A stretch of DNA of 24,334 nt from DATGXB01 sp035298905 (GTDB taxonomy: Bacteria; Cyanobacteriota; Cyanobacteriia; Cyanobacteriales; Nostocaceae): contig DATGXQ010000010.1 of NCBI GenBank assembly GCA_035298905.1, forward strand, positions 1 to 24,334, given 5' to 3'. Position 1 is the stretch's first letter. The number at the start of each line of letters is the position of its first letter. Shown piece after piece: positions 1-7,496 of this stretch. The notes below the pieces were generated by a model. The model made no database searches. It saw only the letters and a list, made by a program, of their open reading frames with translations, and was not told where the DNA came from. The translations under genes and the position numbers were made by a program.

Positions 1-17
1 CCATCACCCCATCTCCT

Positions 18-662
18 CTACAAATCCCCCTCCTCGCTAGGTCTGGATTTAGCCTTAGCTTTATTAGCGCTGCGTTTGAGAGCAGAGAGTCTGGCTTCAT
101 ATCGAGAACGCTGGCGTTTGCTAGGAGTGTTTTCTATTAAAGTTTTTAAAGCACTACCTAAACTCTTGTATGCGTTAGGGAGGGTATAGCCAAAGCGAGT
201 AGCTAGAGCGATCGCCTTCTCATCCGCATTAATTAATTCCCTAAGTTGTTTTTCCCCATTATTTTTTTGATAAAGTCGCCAACCAGAAACACCACACAAG
301 GCTAAAGCTAACACCAGCAGTAATCCATCTTGTACCCATAACTCACCCACAGCACCGCCTAAACCAATTGCTAGTGCTGCCATTTCCCAACCATCTTTGG
401 GTATGGTGTCATTCTGAATACGAGCAACTTCATGCCAGAACAGCAGATTACGCTGATCCATTGCTAGAGCATCCCATTTCACCAAGTCAATTTGAATTTC
501 CACTTGGTCTTTGCCAATCTCTTCGCAACGGATCAGGGGTGGATTAACCTCAGTTGTGCCTTCAACTGTGACCCAGCTCTGCAATTCTGGCGGTAGTAAG
601 CTTTTTAACCGCCGGAGTTCACTCATTTCCGCTCTAGCAGAGGAGGTTGCGTAGGATGTCAT
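18..662 (-). CDS. DUF3318 domain-containing membrane protein
   Basis: This 214-residue protein is recognised as the cyanobacterial DUF3318 family, whose function is unknown. The N-terminal ~90 residues are soluble and include the motif LLFWHEVARIQ, a conserved-looking stretch with a histidine-glutamate pair. A hydrophobic stretch at about residues 93-130 should form one or two membrane segments. The C-terminal third is helical and ends in a lysine/arginine/serine-rich tail (about 180-210), probably cytoplasmic. It starts at an ATG whose context gives no strong ribosome binding site. The YbjN-like gene lies 78 bases upstream on the same strand, so the two could be co-transcribed. Family assignment rests on recalled similarity; the role is not known. 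Confidence 0.8.
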   Translation of the reverse strand: MTSYATSSARAEMSELRRLKSLLPPELQSWVTVEGTTEVNPPLIRCEEIGKDQVEIQIDLVKWDALAMDQRNLLFWHEVARIQNDTIPKDGWEMAALAIGLGGAVGELWVQDGLLLVLALALCGVSGWRLYQKNNGEKQLRELINADEKAIALATRFGYTLPNAYKSLGSALKTLIENTPSKRQRSRYEARLSALKRSANKAKAKSRPSEEGDL

Positions 663-740
663 AAAAATCCAGCCCTAAAAAATTTCAGTATATTGCGAGG
701 GTATCACTTTGGAGTATAGCGATTTCAGTGATGATCCGCT

Positions 741-1298
741 TCATTCGCTGGGAAAACTTCCCCGCTTTTTTCGCGCTTCCATTGCTTTCTCTAGCAATTC
801 TAATAATCCTGGTGCTTCTTCTTGAATACTCAGTAACAACCTTTCACCAAGTTCCATATTCCCCGGATCTTTGCCTGTGTTCATCACTTGTTTGAGCCTG
901 GGTATGGCTATACTGTCCACAATCTGAATTAGACCGCTCAGACAACGGTTAAATTGTTTCTCTGTCAGAACAGAGTCTTCTAAAGGAAACTCAATGATAG
1001 CACGGATCTCTCCATCTGAAGGATCATACTCCCATTGCAGCATTTTCGTTTCCCAAGAAATTGCTAACATGGTTTGCAGGATGATCTCCTTATAAGGATG
1101 CTCTTTCACTCCTGCTAGAACTTGAGGTGCAAAAACTCGGAAAAAATTCCCTCCCTCATCCAATTGCACAACTATTAAAAAATCTTCTACATTATCTGCC
1201 TCCACACCTGTAATAATACGGTCTTCTTCTTCATCCAAGCGGTAGTCCCAACCAAGATTATCTAAGTACTTGGCGATCTGTTTCAGATTAGCTGCCAT
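741..1298 (-). CDS. YbjN / T3SS-chaperone-fold protein
   Basis: A 185-residue soluble acidic protein resembling the YbjN family (type III secretion chaperone-like fold) found widely in cyanobacteria. The N-terminal half has the alternating strands expected of this fold (IITGVEADNVEDFLIVVQL and the FRVFAPQVLAGV segment), followed by a helical part with LLSIQEEAPGLLELLEKAME near the end. The ATG start is supported by a GAGG about six bases upstream on the minus strand. It has no signal peptide or membrane segment. YbjN-like proteins are often described as regulators or chaperones, but no partner can be read from this sequence. DUF3318 follows 78 bases downstream. Confidence 0.72.
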   Translation of the reverse strand: MAANLKQIAKYLDNLGWDYRLDEEEDRIITGVEADNVEDFLIVVQLDEGGNFFRVFAPQVLAGVKEHPYKEIILQTMLAISWETKMLQWEYDPSDGEIRAIIEFPLEDSVLTEKQFNRCLSGLIQIVDSIAIPRLKQVMNTGKDPGNMELGERLLLSIQEEAPGLLELLEKAMEARKKRGSFPSE

Positions 1299-1479
1299 AA
1301 AAGCCTCATATGGAATAATGGAGCGGCTATCACCAGAGCTAAACCTCTAACAGTGGTTTTCTGGATTGGCGCGGCTATGTCTTTGTAGGTTGTAGAATTT
1401 ATCTAGATTCCACTAATTTTTTTGGAGAAGTCCACAAGCAGCATCAAACATGATGATGGCTCATGCTTGAGTATAACTA

Positions 1480-1721
1480 ATGAATAGTTATGGTTTCATC
1501 TATTCCCGTGGCACTGGACAAAATATATCACTTTATCTGCAAATTATCTTATTGAGCAACGAAATTTGATGTTGTTATCTGCATATCTTGACAAATTTGT
1601 TGATGTGTCATTACTGTCAAGAGAGGTACAAAAAGTCGATTGGGAGAATGTTCCCAAGGGAAAAATAGGAAATTTACAGACAGAAACCGGAAGATATATT
1701 ACTTGTTTTATTAATATTTGA
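1480..1721 (+). other. Two overlapping short open frames, possible gene remnant
   Basis: A 29-codon frame starts at ATG 1480 and stops at TGA 1567-1569. A second frame of 50 codons starts at ATG 1569, overlapping that stop as TGATG, and ends at TGA 1719-1721. The second reads like coding sequence, with charged and hydrophobic residues mixed (for example LDKFVDVSLLSREVQKVDW). Neither has a clear ribosome binding site or a family I recognise. They could be two translationally coupled small proteins, one frameshifted relic, or chance frames in AT-rich DNA; the last is quite possible. Confidence 0.2.
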
Positions 1722-2179
1722 ACCCTGTTTAACTAGATATTTATATTCATCATGATTTGATAGAATAGGGAAATAGCAAGCTTTATAGCTACAATAATTT
1801 AGGGATTAATATTGAAATTCTCATAATTTATGACTATTTAGTTTATATCTATAATTCAACAGATATGAGTTACCTTGGAAAGTATTGAAAGTACCTGAAA
1901 AACATAAAGATTAAATGTAAATCTTCTTATTGGATTCTGAATTGTGAATTTTGAGATTTTTAGGAGTTAGGTTTTATTAACAAATTTAAATCTCAAGTTT
2001 TTATTAATAAAATTTAATTATTATTTCTAATACCAGCTTTTTAGGCTATTTTCTTGCTCTACCAGTAATCACGTAAAACTGTAGATAGCAAAAAGTCATA
2101 TACTACAGTCATCTGTCTAACTATTGTGCTAATTAGTCCATTGAGCAATACATTAAGTATACGCATAAATCGTGTTTAA

Positions 2180-2279
2180 TTCTGGCGATCGCTCACCTGA
2201 TCTTTTTCTTGCTGCTTGTAATGGTGGTTCAGGAAATTCAACTTTCAAAACTCCAGTACAAGTAACTCATAGTTACTGA
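2180..2279 (+). pseudogene. Possible remnant of a lipoprotein (substrate-binding protein) N-terminus
   Basis: One frame across 2208-2279 encodes a lipobox-like LAAC followed by NGGSGNSTFKTPVQVT and a stop, which resembles the start of a mature ABC-transporter solute-binding lipoprotein. The hydrophobic stretch expected just before the lipobox (LILAIAHLIFFLLL) is present too, but in a neighbouring frame, so a single-base frameshift would be needed to join them. The gene for an amino-acid-type ABC ATPase starts 55 bases downstream, where a binding-protein gene would fit. The match is short and could be accidental. Confidence 0.25.
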
Positions 2280-2333
2280 GATACTATCAAATATCGTGTA
2301 AATTGAAGACAAGTTATTAATTAGTAAAAAAAT

Positions 2334-3074
2334 ATGAGAGAAACAAAACCAATTATTATCGCTGAAAATGTACAAAAATGGTATGGTAAATTTCATGTCC
2401 TCCGGGGTCTGAGTCTGACGATTGCGCGTGGTGAAGTTGTGGTACTAATGGGACCATCTGGCTCAGGAAAGTCTACTTTTATCCGCACATTTAATGCCTT
2501 AGAAGAATACCAGCAAGGTCAAATTACTATTGATGGAATTACTATTAGTCATAACTTGCGAAATATTGATAAAATTCGCCAGGAAGTGGGAATGGTTTTT
2601 CAGCAATTTAATTTGTTTCCCCATTTAACAGTATTACAAAATATCACCTTAGCCCCAATTTGGGTAAAAAAATGGTCAAAAATTAAAGCTGAAGAATTAG
2701 GGATGCAACTGTTAGAAAGAGTAGGAATTTTAGAACAAGCGCGAAAATATCCAGAACAATTATCAGGAGGACAACAACAACGAGTAGCCATAGCCCGCGC
2801 TTTAGCCATGCAACCGAAAATTATGCTATTTGATGAACCTACATCAGCCTTAGATCCTGAGATGGTAAGGGAAGTATTAGATGTCATGCGAAATTTGGCT
2901 AGTGAGGGAATGACAATGGTAGTCGTAACTCATGAAGTAGGATTTGCGCGTGAGGTTGCAGATAGAGTAATTTTTATGGATAGCGGTTCTATTGTGGAAA
3001 CAGCAACCCCGGAAAACTTTTTCACCAACCCCCAAGAAGACAGAACACGCAAATTTTTAGCCCAGATTATTTAA
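2334..3074 (+). CDS. Amino acid ABC transporter ATP-binding protein (GlnQ/HisP type)
   Basis: A 246-residue ATPase subunit of a polar-amino-acid ABC importer; it would power uptake by binding two membrane permease subunits on the cytoplasmic face. The motifs are complete: Walker A GPSGSGKST at residues 40-48, the Q-loop in VFQQFNLFPH, the signature LSGGQQQR, Walker B IMLFDEPTSALDP, and the switch histidine in VVVTHEVGF. Length and C-terminus (FFTNPQEDRTRKFL) are typical of the GlnQ/HisP/ArtP group. No permease or intact binding-protein gene is adjacent on either side, so it must work with subunits encoded elsewhere or be a leftover of a lost operon. The ribosome binding site is poor (an A-rich stretch). 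Substrate cannot be told from the ATPase. Confidence 0.93.
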   Translation: MRETKPIIIAENVQKWYGKFHVLRGLSLTIARGEVVVLMGPSGSGKSTFIRTFNALEEYQQGQITIDGITISHNLRNIDKIRQEVGMVFQQFNLFPHLTVLQNITLAPIWVKKWSKIKAEELGMQLLERVGILEQARKYPEQLSGGQQQRVAIARALAMQPKIMLFDEPTSALDPEMVREVLDVMRNLASEGMTMVVVTHEVGFAREVADRVIFMDSGSIVETATPENFFTNPQEDRTRKFLAQII

Positions 3075-3084
3075 AAAATATTGA

Positions 3085-3113
3085 TGAGAAAAAAGAGCGC
3101 ACTGTGTCGCTCT
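3085..3113 (-). terminator. Rho-independent terminator of the PEP-CTERM gene
   Basis: AGAGCG (3094-3099) and CGCTCT (3108-3113) form a 6-bp stem around an 8-base loop. On the minus strand the stem is followed by a run of six T, the classic form, 25 bases after the stop of the PEP-CTERM gene. It may also slow plus-strand transcription from the ATPase gene, which converges on it. Confidence 0.7.
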
Positions 3114-3137
3114 CAAAATCATCTCTTAATTTTCTTT

Positions 3138-3854
3138 TTAAATCTTTTGTTCTTGCTTGCGTTTCAGGGTCGAGCCAACACCAAAAGCTCCTAATAATAA
3201 TACACTTAAAGTAGTAGTAGGCTCTGGTACAGGTTTAGGTATGTAATCACCTGTAATACTGGTTACGAAACCAGTACCACCACCATGATCAGCTCGTAAG
3301 ATTTGAATAAAGTTTTTACCAGGATTGAGACTACCTAAATTAATGTTTGGGTATTCAAAAGCAAAAGCTCCCCCTGGTGCAGTTGCACCGAATTTATACT
3401 GTCCGTTTACCCAAACAAAAATACCATTATCAACGCCGAAGTTACCAATTAAATTGCTAACGCCGTTACTTCCACCATCAACTTCATAGATAATAGCTGT
3501 TTCACTATTAACAGCCCAGGTAGCAGGAATGGCTTGCAACCCAGTCCAGAACCCGTTAGTTACAGCTGTTGTGGGATTAGAAAGCCAACTACCCAATCTG
3601 GTTACACCGGTTAAATCTGGTGCTGTGGGGAAGCTGAGAGTAGGATCACCTGTGGAGACATTGGGGCCTCGGAAATATGCTGCGCGTGGGTCTGCGGGAT
3701 TACCAGGATAGAGGTCTCCCAAGCTGGAGTTATAGTAACCTTGAGTACTGCCATTTACTAGTACTACTGCTTGTGCTTGGTTAGCGCCTACTGTCCACAG
3801 ACTCAAGAAAACACCAGCAGCTATGGTACACTTAGTTATTAATTTGTAAGCCAT
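3138..3854 (-). CDS. PEP-CTERM sorting domain protein (exported)
   Basis: A 238-residue exported protein. It begins with a signal peptide (hydrophobic core IAAGVFLSLWTVGA, probable cleavage after QAQA at about residue 29). It ends with a PEP-CTERM signal: VPEP at about 209, a hydrophobic helix LSVLLLGAFGVG, and a basic tail LKRKQEQK. PEP-CTERM tails are known to be processed by exosortases in exopolysaccharide-producing bacteria, so the mature protein is probably secreted or cell-surface associated. The central 180 residues are rich in G, N, T and aromatic residues, suggesting a beta-sandwich, but I do not recognise a named domain. The ATG at 3854 is the only sensible start because it puts the signal peptide at the N-terminus. 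It is followed by its own terminator. Confidence 0.85.
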   Translation of the reverse strand: MAYKLITKCTIAAGVFLSLWTVGANQAQAVVLVNGSTQGYYNSSLGDLYPGNPADPRAAYFRGPNVSTGDPTLSFPTAPDLTGVTRLGSWLSNPTTAVTNGFWTGLQAIPATWAVNSETAIIYEVDGGSNGVSNLIGNFGVDNGIFVWVNGQYKFGATAPGGAFAFEYPNINLGSLNPGKNFIQILRADHGGGTGFVTSITGDYIPKPVPEPTTTLSVLLLGAFGVGSTLKRKQEQKI

Positions 3855-4241
3855 TTATACCCGTAACTTTGTTAAAGGAAATTATGGTTTAGAGTATAAA
3901 AGTTTAGTGTTCAAAATGTAATCGCAGGAGATGTAATTTTACTGTTTCTTTAATCAAGAAATTAAAAATTTTTTCAGTAATACTTAGGTTTTTCAATTGA
4001 TGAAGTAGCCCAATTGATTATTGCGCTAGTCTTATTGGCCACTCAGATACCACAAAGCATCATGTTGAATTAAGCAAAGAGCGATCGCTAAAAATTTACA
4101 TTAATGATCAATAAAATGGTCACAGTGGTTACATTATCAAGATTTGCTGTTTAAGAACATGTTTTAACTAGGTTGTTACTTCAGGTCGATCAGCTACGCT
4201 GGACATTTCGCCATCGCTTTTTTCATTCATTACTTAAATAT
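3855..4241. other. Intergenic region without recognisable gene
   Basis: This AT-rich stretch separates the PEP-CTERM gene from the toxin remnant. It contains one HIP1 site (about 4081) and presumably the PEP-CTERM promoter near 3870-3960, though no good -10/-35 pair is evident. Part of the lost toxin gene may have been here, but no further toxin-like residues could be read beyond 4242. Confidence 0.5.
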
Positions 4242-4322
4242 TTAATCATCATAATGATATTTACAAGACAGAGTAATTAATAAATCTTTTTTTACTTTAT
4301 AAACTAATCTATATTCACTAGC
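4242..4322 (-). pseudogene. C-terminal remnant of a YoeB/Txe-family toxin
   Basis: Immediately after the antitoxin's TGA, the same frame continues for 26 codons to a TAA and reads ASEYRLVYKVKKD, then LLITLSCKYHYDD. This matches the C-terminal end of YoeB/Txe endoribonuclease toxins, which close with EHRLVY..., a short strand, and SCRYHY. The catalytic C-terminal His/Tyr region (KYHY) is therefore still visible, but the first two thirds of an ~85-residue toxin, including its start codon and substrate-binding part, are absent. No translation start is available, so this is a decayed fragment. The match is to well-known family consensus and is strong for its length. Confidence 0.75.
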
Positions 4323-4574
4323 TCAAATTCTCCTGTTTTTATATTCATCTAAATCAATATAAATTAAGTTTCCTTGCTCTACATTTTCTAGAGCCTTGAC
4401 CAAATGTTTTTTATTAGCTTCTGATTTGAGCAGATAGCTAGTTTCCTCTTCTTGATTTTGTGTTTCAACTAACACAATTACTTCTACAATTGTACCTTCT
4501 GTTAATTCAGTTGCTAACAATTCTATTTTGCCATTTTTTCCGACAACAGCCTTTTGTTTAATTCCAGTTAGCAT
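4323..4574 (-). CDS. Orphan antitoxin of a YoeB/Txe-type toxin-antitoxin pair
   Basis: An 83-residue acidic protein of the kind found upstream of Txe/YoeB toxins in cyanobacteria. The first ~40 residues (KAVVGKNGKIELLATELTEG and a following EVIVLVE strand) look like a small beta-rich DNA-binding or dimerisation part. The second half (YLLKSEANKKHLVKALENVE, then LIYIDLDEY) resembles the toxin-binding tail. In an intact pair the toxin would neutralise translation by cutting mRNA at the ribosome and this protein would block it and repress the operon. Here only the end of the toxin remains directly downstream. The last four residues NRRI resemble the toxin motif SRRI that normally precedes EHRLVY, so the present C-terminus may itself be toxin-derived through an internal deletion. 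Confidence 0.65.
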   Translation of the reverse strand: MLTGIKQKAVVGKNGKIELLATELTEGTIVEVIVLVETQNQEEETSYLLKSEANKKHLVKALENVEQGNLIYIDLDEYKNRRI

Positions 4575-4674
4575 AACTTTTATTTACTGCTATTTTGACT
4601 TTGGTATTTTAATTATACTCAGAGTGCTTCTTTTCTAAGTACTACTTATAGCTAACTTGTTTTTTCATAGATTA

Positions 4675-4704
4675 AATAAAAAACGGCTCTTTAAAGAGAC
4701 CGCC
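4675..4704 (-). terminator. Rho-independent terminator of the LamG gene
   Basis: On the minus strand CGG-T-CTCTTTAAAGAG-CCG (4684-4702) folds into a stem with one bulged T, followed by TTTTTTAT. It lies about 50 bases after the LamG gene stop. Confidence 0.65.
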
Positions 4705-4754
4705 TCATTATAGTAATCGTCATATCCCAGTGAGATAAATCATAAATCTTGATC

Positions 4755-5600
4755 CTATTTATCTCTGAATTTTTGCTGCTGGATATTTTTACTAGCCAAA
4801 AATCCACCAAATGCCAGTAGACCTAAGAGCATATTAGGTTCTGGAACAGAAGTAAAACCTGCTTCATAATGACTCTTAATTTGTGCAGAGGACAAAGCAT
4901 AACCATAAATAGCTACTTCATCAATAGTACCATCAAACCATTGTGGATCATTCCAATTTGGATTATCATTATTATGACGACCAATTCTAAAATTACTCCC
5001 ATCTAAAGGTTGAACAGAATGTGTTTGCGAGCCAATGAAGTTACCATTCACATATAGCGAAACTTGATTGGTTGTAAATACCGCTACAGCATGATACCAT
5101 TCTCCAATGGCTACTTGAAAAGGAGAGTTGTAAGCACCATTATGATACTGTACATCTAAAGTGTTATCACCATTTCCATAACCCAAAATTAATGATTGTC
5201 CAAAGCGAAAAGCAATATCACTATCAACTATAGAGTGTTCACCTGTGTTAACATCAGATTTAAACCATGTTTCGATGGTTAAATTGCGTAAATTGGAATT
5301 AAGAGGAGTTTGAATATAATCATTAACTCCATCAAAATTTGCAGCAGTATTATTATCAATTATCCCTCCAGATACACCAAGGGTTACACCACCATAATAT
5401 GTACCGTGATTTCCATTGCCAGATGAATCGTAAGCGATATTACCGGAAGTTTCTCCCAATCTCCAATACGCAAGCGGATTATCTGCTAATACTCTACTAG
5501 CATATAAACTTGAGGCTTGTACTGGTTGACCGTCTATCATGCCTATACTTAAGGCAATACCAGCAGTAGCAAATGCTAATTTCGTTAGTATTTTTTTCAT
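4755..5600 (-). CDS. LamG-domain PEP-CTERM protein (exported)
   Basis: A 281-residue exported protein. A signal peptide occupies roughly residues 1-29 (core LAFATAGIALSIGMI, cleavage after VQA). Residues ~35-245 form a LamG / concanavalin-A-like jelly-roll domain: it starts with the typical LADNPLAYWRLGE and DSSGNGNHGTY, includes YIQTPLNSNLRNLTIETWFK, EWYHAVAVF and VSLYVNGNFIGS, and ends with the family hallmark FDGTIDEVAIYGYALSSAQI. The C-terminus is a PEP-CTERM tail (VPEPNMLLGLLAFGGFLAS, then a basic end). LamG domains usually bind carbohydrate or protein ligands, so a surface or matrix role is likely; no catalytic residues are expected. It is the second PEP-CTERM protein in this 2.5-kb stretch, but each gene has its own terminator and they are not an operon. 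Confidence 0.9.
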   Translation of the reverse strand: MKKILTKLAFATAGIALSIGMIDGQPVQASSLYASRVLADNPLAYWRLGETSGNIAYDSSGNGNHGTYYGGVTLGVSGGIIDNNTAANFDGVNDYIQTPLNSNLRNLTIETWFKSDVNTGEHSIVDSDIAFRFGQSLILGYGNGDNTLDVQYHNGAYNSPFQVAIGEWYHAVAVFTTNQVSLYVNGNFIGSQTHSVQPLDGSNFRIGRHNNDNPNWNDPQWFDGTIDEVAIYGYALSSAQIKSHYEAGFTSVPEPNMLLGLLAFGGFLASKNIQQQKFRDK

Positions 5601-5794
5601 TGTTGGTTGCTTATTTGGGCTATGTAAAATGCAATATTTGATATCTTTTTAGTTATGAAAAAACATAACTTAAGATACATACTTTTATTTTAAGCATATG
5701 CAAGTCGCTTAGTATATAAATTTATGTAAAATTTATTTTATATATTTAAATTTGTGTAATAATACTAAATCTTCATTTCAAACCCGTCTTTTGC

Positions 5795-5850
5795 CCTAAC
5801 GACTAGAAGTCGCGGCACTTTCTGCAAAGTCCGCGAAGGCGGACTAATCA
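5795..5850. repeat. Double-hairpin dispersed-type repeat
   Basis: Two perfect inverted repeats sit side by side: CGACT-AGA-AGTCG (5800-5812) and AGTCCGC-GAAG-GCGGACT (5828-5845). GC content is clearly above the AT-rich surroundings. From memory, elements that combine 'CTAGAAGTCGCGG' with a 'GTCCGC...GCGGAC' hairpin recur in many Nostocales intergenic regions, so this is probably a small mobile or dispersed repeat rather than a local regulatory site. Only one copy is present in the window. Confidence 0.55.
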
Positions 5851-5908
5851 AGGAAAGGGGGGTAACAAAACAGGATTTGGTATAAGACTTAATTTTTATC
5901 TATTCAAC

Positions 5909-5937
5909 AAAAAAGACGGAACTCTCATGAGTCCGCC
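5909..5937 (-). terminator. Rho-independent terminator of the chl operon
   Basis: On the minus strand CGGACTC-ATGA-GAGTTCCG forms a 7-bp stem with one bulged base, followed by TCTTTTTT. It lies about 35 bases after the chlN stop codon and fits the end of the chlL-DUF5331-chlN transcript. Confidence 0.7.
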
Positions 5938-5971
5938 TAAATAACAATATTGCCGAAGAGAACAGAAAAAT

Positions 5972-7375
5972 TTAAATCTTAGCTTCCTCCTTCACCAACT
6001 TATCCCAACCCAAATCTTTTAAATTATTATTCCTTCTTAAAGGACGAGTTACCAATTCTAAAATGTCCCGTGCATTACTAAAACCGTGAATTTGAGCAAA
6101 GGTAAATTCTACTGACCATTTAGTATTAATTCCCCGTGCTTCCAATGGGTTAGCGTGTGCCATTCCGGTAATGACTAAATCAGGTTTTAACTCATAAATT
6201 CTTTGCACTTGATTGTAATTATCTGGCTTTTCTACAATCTTTGGTAGCGGTACACCCATTTCCTGACAAGCTTTTTCTAAAAATGCTAATTCCGCAGCTT
6301 GATAACGTTTATCCATGTAAGGAATACCAATTTCCTGTACAGTCATTCCACAACGTACCAAGAATCGCGCTAAGGAAATTTCTAGTAAATTATCACCCAT
6401 AAAAAACACAGATTTACCGCGAATTAATTGCACATAATCTTCTAAATTCGCCCAAATTTGTGCTTCTCTTTCTTCTAAACCTTGGGGTGTAATACCAAAA
6501 ACTGAACAAATTTTTTCTACCCAAGCGCGTGTTCCATCTGGTCCAATGGGGAAGGGTGCGCCAATTAATTTACATTTACGACGACGCATTAAAGTTGTAG
6601 CAGTGCGACTTAAAAAGGGATTGACACCGGCGACGTAATACCCTTCTTCTAATACTGGTAATTCTGTAAATCTTTTGGCGGGTAAAAAGCCAGAAACTTT
6701 AATGCCTTGTTTCTTTAATTCTAAACTTAATTGAGTAACAACGGGGTCAGGAAGAGAACCGAAAAGCACTAAAGGCGGATGGTCTACATATTCTGATTCT
6801 TCTTTGACTACTTCTTCCTTTTTCTTCCCAAAATTTAGCAGTTTTTGAATGGCGTTACGATCGCTCTTTTCCTGTTCTGTCACCGGCGCTTTATCTGGAC
6901 AGCGCATAGCCATTGCAGCTAATACAGTATCTTCCCCTTGGGTAAAAGCGTAATCTAACCCGTTAGCACGCGCCACTACAATAGGTATCCCAATTTCTGC
7001 TTCTAATTTGGGTGCTAACCCTTCCAAGTCCATTTTAATGATTTCCGTGGTGCAAGTGCCAATCCAGACAATTACACTAGGATTGCGATCGCGTTTTATT
7101 TGCAAACACAATCTTTTGAGTTCATCATAATCATTTAACTGAGCGGAAATATCCCCTTCTTCTAACTCTGCCATTGCATAGCGGGGTTCAGCGAAAATCA
7201 TCACCCCCATCGCATTTTGCAGGAAGTAGCCGCAAGTTTTTGTCCCAATCACCAAAAAGAAGCTATCTTCAATTTTTTGGTATAACCACGCTACACAACT
7301 AATTGGGCAAAAAGTGTGATAATTACCAGTTTCACAATCAAAGGTTAAAGCTTCCGGTTGTTGAGTAACAGTCAT
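5972..7375 (-). CDS. chlN: Light-independent protochlorophyllide reductase subunit N
   Basis: ChlN (467 residues) forms with ChlB the catalytic NB-protein that reduces protochlorophyllide to chlorophyllide without light, receiving electrons from ChlL. It is related to the nitrogenase MoFe alpha subunit. The cysteines expected to ligate the NB cluster are present at C23 (TFCPISC), C48 (GTKTCGYF) and C108 (WIGTCTTE), matching the 25- and ~60-residue spacing known for BchN; the fourth ligand comes from ChlB. The start was moved to ATG 7375 (MTVTQQ): it gives the family's usual N-terminus and length and has AGGGGAG about ten bases upstream, whereas the longer open frame adds 12 non-conserved residues. 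It is the last gene of the operon, 121 bases after the DUF5331 gene. chlB is not in the window. Confidence 0.97.
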   Translation of the reverse strand: MTVTQQPEALTFDCETGNYHTFCPISCVAWLYQKIEDSFFLVIGTKTCGYFLQNAMGVMIFAEPRYAMAELEEGDISAQLNDYDELKRLCLQIKRDRNPSVIVWIGTCTTEIIKMDLEGLAPKLEAEIGIPIVVARANGLDYAFTQGEDTVLAAMAMRCPDKAPVTEQEKSDRNAIQKLLNFGKKKEEVVKEESEYVDHPPLVLFGSLPDPVVTQLSLELKKQGIKVSGFLPAKRFTELPVLEEGYYVAGVNPFLSRTATTLMRRRKCKLIGAPFPIGPDGTRAWVEKICSVFGITPQGLEEREAQIWANLEDYVQLIRGKSVFFMGDNLLEISLARFLVRCGMTVQEIGIPYMDKRYQAAELAFLEKACQEMGVPLPKIVEKPDNYNQVQRIYELKPDLVITGMAHANPLEARGINTKWSVEFTFAQIHGFSNARDILELVTRPLRRNNNLKDLGWDKLVKEEAKI

Positions 7376-7435
7376 TTTCGGTTTTTCTCCCCTTAAAGTT
7401 TTCCACAGCACCGGCAGATGAATAGAGGGGATATT

Positions 7436-7460
7436 TGGGGGAGAGGTGAAATTTCCCCCA
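7436..7460 (-). promoter_or_regulatory. Inverted repeat in the leader before chlN
   Basis: TGGGGGA (7436-7442) and TCCCCCA (7454-7460) are perfectly complementary over 7 bp with an 11-base loop. It lies between the DUF5331 stop and the chlN start and is not followed by a T-run on the transcribed strand, so it is not a standard terminator. It might protect or process the mRNA or tune chlN translation. This is inference from structure alone. Confidence 0.4.
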
Positions 7461-7496
7461 GTTAGTCGTCCCTAAATTCAACAGCAACGGCTTTAA

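Larger units (their letters stand above)
1299..2333. other. 1-kb AT-rich region with only gene fragments
   Basis: No full gene is visible in this kilobase between two divergently oriented genes. It holds two short overlapping frames near 1480-1721 and a lipoprotein-signal-like fragment near 2180-2279, listed separately. There is one HIP1 site at about 2185 and a degenerate TTTTGAA-type repeat near 1935-1955. The long AT-rich stretch 1720-2150 shows nothing recognisable. The promoters of both flanking genes must lie here, but no convincing -35/-10 pair stands out. Confidence 0.6.
5601..5971. other. Intergenic region between chlN and the LamG gene
   Basis: This 371-bp AT-rich region contains a two-hairpin dispersed-type repeat (5795-5850) and the chlN terminator (5909-5937), listed separately. 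The stretch just upstream of the LamG start (5601-5780) should carry its promoter, but none can be assigned with confidence. No open frame looks coding. Confidence 0.5.
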
